Positions 58,063 through 64,000 of a DNA stretch of 64,000 nucleotides are shown one piece after another; within the stretch, counting starts at the first letter, position 1; every line of letters begins with the position of its first letter. The position numbers were made by a program, and so were the translations under genes. The notes under the pieces were generated by a model. That model was given only the letters and a program-made list of their open reading frames with translations, made no database searches and was not told where the DNA came from. The stretch is from JAKEFM01 sp035695825. GTDB lineage: Bacteria > Planctomycetota > UBA1135 > JAKEFM01. Where the stretch lies: contig DASRRH010000036.1 in NCBI GenBank assembly GCA_035695825.1, positions 23,916-87,915 of the forward strand, written 5' to 3'.

Positions 58063-59556
58063 CTATCCCCCCGGGCCGGCGTCCTCGACCTTCGCCTCCT
58101 TGCCGTCGAAGGAGAGGACCTTCCCCTTCCCCTCGATCTGGGTCTCGAGGAGGACCGGGCGCGTCCAGATCTTGTGGAGGTTCTTCAGCGTGGCGAGGGT
58201 CGGCTCGATCTCGAGGTCAATTTCCTCGTGGCGGTGGTGGAGGTGGAGCTCGCCTCGGTTGCGGCCGTTGGCGTCGGCGATCGCGACCCAGGGGCGGCCG
58301 AGGTGCGTCAGGGAGCGGAGCACCGCCTCGCGCACGGCCTTCGGGTCGCGGTCGGCGATCTCCCGCTGCCCCGTCCGGGGGTTCGTCCGGTAGGCGAAGA
58401 GGCGGTGCTCCTCGACGAATTCGGGGGTGAGGAACTCGTCGAGGAACGTCACGTCGTTGTAGATCCGGCGGACCTCGAACATCTTGGGGAGCCCCTGCCC
58501 CGTCTCCCGGTCCCAGCGCCGCCGCTCCTCGGCGTCCTCGCAGGCCTCCCACTCCGGCCCGAAGCACCCGCGGTTCCACCGCTCCTCGATGTCCCTCCAG
58601 AGCTCGACCCCGATCTTGTAGGGGTTGAGCCGGCCGGGAGCCATGAAGACCGTCCCCGAGTGATGGTCGGCGTAGTCGATGACCTCGTCGTCGCCGAGCA
58701 CGTGGTGCGTGAGGATGCGGGAGTGCCAGTAGGTCGCCCACCCCTCGTTCATGATCTTCGTCATCGCCTGCGGGGCGAAGTAGAGCGCCTCCTCCCGCAG
58801 GATCCCGAGGATGTCGGCCTGCCAGCGCTCGAGGGGGGCGTACTCGATCAGGAACTGGAGCACGTCCCGCACGGGCTCCGGGGGAAACTTCTTCGCCTTC
58901 GCCCGCTCCCGCTCGAGGCGCGTGCGCTGCCCCTCGAGGAAGCCGGGGGGGTTGATGTAGCGGTCCATGTACCCCTTCGCCTTGAGGCGCGGGACCTCGA
59001 CCCGGGTCGAGGGCTCCTCTTCGGGAGGCGCGGGGCGCCGCGCCGCCGAGGGGTAGCTCGCGTAGGGGTCGATCAGGTTGTCGAGGGAGAGGGTCGCGTC
59101 GAGAAAGTCCTCGACCGCCTCGACCCCGACCGCCTCCATGTAGCGGCGGATCCGGATCCCGTGGTTCGCCATCTGGTCGACCATCCGGCGGTTCGTCGGG
59201 GCGAACCAGAGGTTGTTCTGGAAGAAGTCGGCGTGGCCGTAGACGTGGGCGATGACGAGCTTCTGGTCGACGGTCGCGTTCGACTTCATCAGGTAGGCGT
59301 AGCAGGGGTCGTTGTTGATGACGAGCTCGTAGATCTTCTGGAGGCCCCAGCGGTACCCCTTCGCGAGCTCCTCGAAGTCCATCCCGAAGCGCCAGTGGGG
59401 GTAGCGGGTCGGGAAGCCGCCGTAGGAGGCGACCTCGTTCAGCTCGTCGTGGTCGAGGAGCTCGAAGATCGTCCGCGGGAAGGTGAGGCCGTAGTCGAAC
59501 GCGATCCCCTCGATGCGGGAGCGCTCGCGCTCGAGGTCGGCGGAGAGCGCGGCCAT
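58063..59556 (-). CDS. spoVR: SpoVR-family protein
   Basis: 497 residues. It contains the family features FDYGLTFPRTIFELLDHDELNEVASYGGFP, then RFGMDFEELAKGYRWGLQKIYELVINNDPCYAYL, and MNEGWATYWHSRI. Members are found with PrkA and YeaH in many bacteria and play roles in stress and sporulation-like programmes; the biochemical function is unknown. The ATG start lies in the ATGA overlap with yeaH, so the two are translated together. Part of a stress-related cluster. Confidence 0.92.
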   Translation of the reverse strand: MAALSADLERERSRIEGIAFDYGLTFPRTIFELLDHDELNEVASYGGFPTRYPHWRFGMDFEELAKGYRWGLQKIYELVINNDPCYAYLMKSNATVDQKLVIAHVYGHADFFQNNLWFAPTNRRMVDQMANHGIRIRRYMEAVGVEAVEDFLDATLSLDNLIDPYASYPSAARRPAPPEEEPSTRVEVPRLKAKGYMDRYINPPGFLEGQRTRLERERAKAKKFPPEPVRDVLQFLIEYAPLERWQADILGILREEALYFAPQAMTKIMNEGWATYWHSRILTHHVLGDDEVIDYADHHSGTVFMAPGRLNPYKIGVELWRDIEERWNRGCFGPEWEACEDAEERRRWDRETGQGLPKMFEVRRIYNDVTFLDEFLTPEFVEEHRLFAYRTNPRTGQREIADRDPKAVREAVLRSLTHLGRPWVAIADANGRNRGELHLHHRHEEIDLEIEPTLATLKNLHKIWTRPVLLETQIEGKGKVLSFDGKEAKVEDAGPGG

Positions 59557-60650
59557 CAGCGCGCCGCCCCGAGGAAGGACCGGATCGCCTTGGGGATCCC
59601 CTCCCGGTCCGGGATGTCGCAGGTCCGCACCCGCTCGTCCTCCCCGAAGGCCCCGTCGAGGTCCTTCTTGAACTGCCCCGAGCCGTACGCCGACTTCACC
59701 TGCCCGTAGCAGAAGAGGTTGGCGCGGGAGAGGAACTGCAGGCGCAGGAGCTCGACGCACCGCTCCGTGTCCCGCGCGCTCCAGTTGTCCCCGTCGGAGA
59801 AGTGGAAGGCGTAGACGTTCCAGGTGTCGGCGGGGAACTTCTCCTCGACGAGGCGGAGCGCCAGCTCGTACGCGCTCGAGATCTTCGTCCCCCCCGACTC
59901 GCGCAGGTGGAAGAAGGTGTGCGCGTCGACCACGTGGGCGACCGCGTCGTGGACGATGTAGCGGACCTCGAGGTTGCGGTACTGGGAGCGCAGCCACGCG
60001 TCGATCCAGAACGCGGCGAGGCGGACGATCTCCTTCTGCTCCTTCCCCATCGATCCGGAGACGTCCATCATGTAGAGGATCACCGCGGAGGACTCGGGCG
60101 CGTCCGTCACCTTGCGCGAGCGGTAGCGGCGGTCCTCGCGCCAGGGGATGACGATGGGGTTGCGGGGGTCGTAGAGCCCGAGCGCGATCGAGCGCTTCAG
60201 CGCGTGCCGGTAGGTCCGCTTGAAGTGGCGCAGGCTTTCGGGGCCTCGGCGGGCGATCCCCGTGTAGACGCCGGCGGTCGAGCGCAGGAGCCGCGTCCCC
60301 TTGGGCTGGATCCGCGGGAGCCCCAGTTCCTCCCCGAGGAGCGCGGCGAGCTCCTCGAGGGTCACCTCGACCTCGAGGATGTGGCTCCCCTCGGCGTCCC
60401 CGGCGTTCCCCGAGCCCTCCCCGTCGAGCGGGGTGCCGGGGGCCCCCTCCCCTTGGCCGACGCCCGACTTGGGGTTCGGGCCGTAGCGGATGCGCGGGAG
60501 CTCGATCTGGGGAAGGGGGATCGAGACGGCGTTCTTCCCGAGCCGCCCGAGGAGCTCCCCGTTCGTGATGTACTTGTGGAGATCCTTGCGGATGCGCCCC
60601 CGCACGATCTCGCGGAATCGCGCGTGGTCGCGTTCGATCTTGCGGACCAT
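59556..60650 (-). CDS. yeaH: DUF444/YeaH-YhbH family protein with von Willebrand A-like domain
   Basis: 364 residues. The family N-terminus is present (DHARFREIVRGRIRKDL...ISIPLPQIELPRIRYG type region), and a metal-adhesion-site-like VWA domain is near the middle (VILYMMDVSGSMGKEQKEIVR). YeaH works with YeaG/PrkA in bacterial stress response. Start ATG at 60650, 25 bases after prkA ends; its stop overlaps the spoVR start. The gene order prkA-yeaH-spoVR is the conserved one. Confidence 0.92.
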   Translation of the reverse strand: MVRKIERDHARFREIVRGRIRKDLHKYITNGELLGRLGKNAVSIPLPQIELPRIRYGPNPKSGVGQGEGAPGTPLDGEGSGNAGDAEGSHILEVEVTLEELAALLGEELGLPRIQPKGTRLLRSTAGVYTGIARRGPESLRHFKRTYRHALKRSIALGLYDPRNPIVIPWREDRRYRSRKVTDAPESSAVILYMMDVSGSMGKEQKEIVRLAAFWIDAWLRSQYRNLEVRYIVHDAVAHVVDAHTFFHLRESGGTKISSAYELALRLVEEKFPADTWNVYAFHFSDGDNWSARDTERCVELLRLQFLSRANLFCYGQVKSAYGSGQFKKDLDGAFGEDERVRTCDIPDREGIPKAIRSFLGAAR

Positions 60651-60675
60651 CCCCGGGCCCCGCCGCCGATTCCCC

Positions 60676-62730
<2,055 letters not shown>

Positions 62731-62884
62731 GCGTTGCCTCTTTCGGGTCCGGCCGATCCGGATCGCCTATCGTCGGCGGGATCCGGTCGCTTGAGTAGCC
62801 TTGAACGCCGCCGGGAGCAAGCCTCCCCCCCCCCCGATCGACGCCCCTCTCCCCGCCCTGGAAGCGGACCCGCCCCGTGGCAAG

Positions 62885-63826
62885 ATGGGCGCCCCGTCCC
62901 CTTCCCCCATTCCCCGACGCGTGCCCCTCCTCGCCGGCTGCGCCCTCCTCCTCTCCGCCTGCGCGGGGTGCGGCGGCGGGGGGATCGACGGCGCGCGCGC
63001 GTTCGCCCACGCGAAGGCCCTCGTCGACCTCGGTCCCCGTCCGCCCGGGTCCCCGGCGCTCGAGAAGGCGCGGGGCTACCTCCTCGGGGAGCTCGCGAAG
63101 GCCGGCGTCGCCGCGGAACCGGACCCGTTCGAGGCGGAGACGCCGAAGGGGAAGATCGCGATGGCGAACCTCCTCGCGACGATCCCCGGAGACTCCCCCC
63201 GCTCGATCCTGCTCGCCGGGCACTTCGACACGAAGCTCTTCGAGGGGTTCCGCTTCGTCGGCGCGAACGACGGCGGCTCGAGCGCGGGCCTCCTCCTCGA
63301 GCTCGCGCGCGTCCTCGTCGCGCGGGGAAAGCCCCGCGCGACGATCCGGTTCGCCTTCTTCGACGGGGAGGAGGCGATTCGGGATTGGACGTCGACCGAC
63401 TCCCTCTACGGCAGCCGCCACCTCGCCGACCGCTGGAAGAAGGAGGGGACGCTCCCGAACGTGCGGGCGATGGTCCTCTTCGACCTGGTCGGGGACCGCG
63501 ACCTGACGATCTTCCGCGAGGCGCGCGCGACCGGCTGGCTCGTCGGCCTGATCGGTCAGGCCGCGGCCGACCTCGGGCACGGAGGGAAGTTCTTCCGCCG
63601 CACCCTCCCCCTCGAGGACGACCACGCCCCGTTCCTCGAGGCCGGCGTCCCCGCCGCGATCGACCTCATCGATTACGCCTACGGCCCGCCGGAGGGGAAC
63701 GGGGCGGGCGCCTGGTGGCACACCGCGGAGGACACCCTCGACAAGATCTCGGCGGAGAGCCTGCAGATCGTCGGGGACGTCCTGCTCCGGGCGCTCCCGA
63801 GGATCGAGGAGCGGGTGCTGCAGTAG
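62885..63826 (+). CDS. M28-fold lipoprotein resembling glutaminyl-peptide cyclotransferase
   Basis: 313 residues. The signal peptide ends with a lipobox LLSAC. The catalytic core has GHFDTKLF (zinc His), ANDGGSSAGLLLELAR, FAFFDGEEAIRDWTSTDSLYGSRHLADRW and a later DDHAPFLEAGVP. The DSLYGSRHLA stretch after the Glu-x-x-x-x-W is a strong hallmark of animal-type glutaminyl cyclases, which turn N-terminal Gln into pyroglutamate. A general M28 aminopeptidase is the alternative. I chose the ATG at 62885 because it directly starts the signal peptide. It is divergent from the PrkA operon. Confidence 0.82.
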   Translation: MGAPSPSPIPRRVPLLAGCALLLSACAGCGGGGIDGARAFAHAKALVDLGPRPPGSPALEKARGYLLGELAKAGVAAEPDPFEAETPKGKIAMANLLATIPGDSPRSILLAGHFDTKLFEGFRFVGANDGGSSAGLLLELARVLVARGKPRATIRFAFFDGEEAIRDWTSTDSLYGSRHLADRWKKEGTLPNVRAMVLFDLVGDRDLTIFREARATGWLVGLIGQAAADLGHGGKFFRRTLPLEDDHAPFLEAGVPAAIDLIDYAYGPPEGNGAGAWWHTAEDTLDKISAESLQIVGDVLLRALPRIEERVLQ

Positions 63827-63829
63827 GAT

Positions 63830-63848
63830 CGCGCCCGAGGCGGGCGCG
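63830..63848 (+). terminator. hairpin after the glutaminyl-cyclase gene
   Basis: Perfect 8-bp stem CGCGCCCG/CGGGCGCG with a 3-base loop, beginning 4 bases after the stop codon. No U-tract follows, so it may act as a stabiliser or weak terminator. Confidence 0.4.
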
Positions 63849-63937
63849 TCCGGACTAGGCCGAAGTTCCTGCGGTCAGGAGTGCGGAAGTCTGGTCGTGC
63901 TCAGCGGCTGGGTCCACGGCGGGTTTCGTCTGACTGA

Positions 63938-64000
63938 CTACATGCGGTAGTCCACGCCGAGGAGTTCGAAGGCGCGCCGCTGCAGGGGGGTGGGGGTCGC
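63938..64000 (-). CDS. 3' end of a gene entering from the right edge
   Basis: The minus frame ends TPLQRRAFELLGVDYRM before a TAG at 63940-63938 and continues past the window edge. The short phrase TPLQRRAxELLGV reminds me of transposase C-termini, but too little is visible to name it. Confidence 0.35.
   Translation of the reverse strand, partial: ATPTPLQRRAFELLGVDYRM

Overview
This is a 64 kb, very GC-rich (about 70% by eye) bacterial chromosome segment packed with genes. GTG and TTG starts are common and many genes overlap by 4 bases. The gene content suggests Planctomycetota or a similar GC-rich phylum: a secreted FG-GAP protein with a C-terminal extension, giant carboxypeptidase-regulatory-like proteins, YfhO-type membrane proteins and many predicted lipoproteins. 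This is inference; no rRNA or other phylogenetic marker is present. I found no tRNA, rRNA, CRISPR array or complete insertion sequence.

Layout. 0-2.2 kb: 3' end of a secDF fusion and a LysM protein. 2.3-6.1 kb: a SWIM/SNF2 pair with a decayed duplicate of the SNF2 5' end beside it. 6.8-10.3 kb: FG-GAP protein, nadB, a small membrane ORF and lexA. 10.3-13.3 kb: lysine 6-aminotransferase and an aldehyde dehydrogenase, probably for lysine catabolism. 13.4-16.5 kb: rnpA-yidD, an SRPBCC-like protein and a two-component system. 16.5-17.7 kb: a thioredoxin/beta-propeller protein read through an in-frame TGA. 17.7-23.1 kb: a DNA-binding protein, an epimerase, an M48 protease and a TolB-like protein. 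23.2-28.9 kb: a DUF692/MNIO enzyme locus with a helper-like protein and three paralogous Tat-type proteins. 29-40.5 kb: secreted peptidases, a beta-lactamase fold protein and a flavoprotein. 40.6-49.7 kb: four polytopic membrane proteins of glycosyltransferase-C/YfhO type. 49.7-55 kb: an MBL hydrolase, a lipoprotein with two in-frame TGA codons, a lipoprotein metalloprotease, a HEAT-like protein and a GT2. 55.3-62.7 kb: a small membrane ORF, an Fe-S nuclease, and a five-gene run prkA-yeaH-spoVR-rhomboid-PAP2. 62.9-63.8 kb: a glutaminyl-cyclase-like lipoprotein.

The most interesting results are two. First, there are two strong selenoprotein candidates, 33 kb apart. In one, TGA replaces the first Cys of a thioredoxin CxxC (U-G-W-C). 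In the other, a lipoprotein with a heavy-metal-associated fold has two TGAs, the second at the usual metal-binding Cys position. All three TGAs are followed by a hairpin whose loop begins 17-18 nt downstream, as in bacterial SECIS elements. A conventional gene caller would truncate both genes. Second, an MNIO (DUF692) enzyme sits 4 bp from one of three paralogous proteins of about 300 residues. These proteins share an RRxVLK signal, a cysteine-less thioredoxin-like region and a C-terminal tail with two Cys ending in SRRFL. They look like large, exported MNIO substrates unlike the known small precursor peptides.
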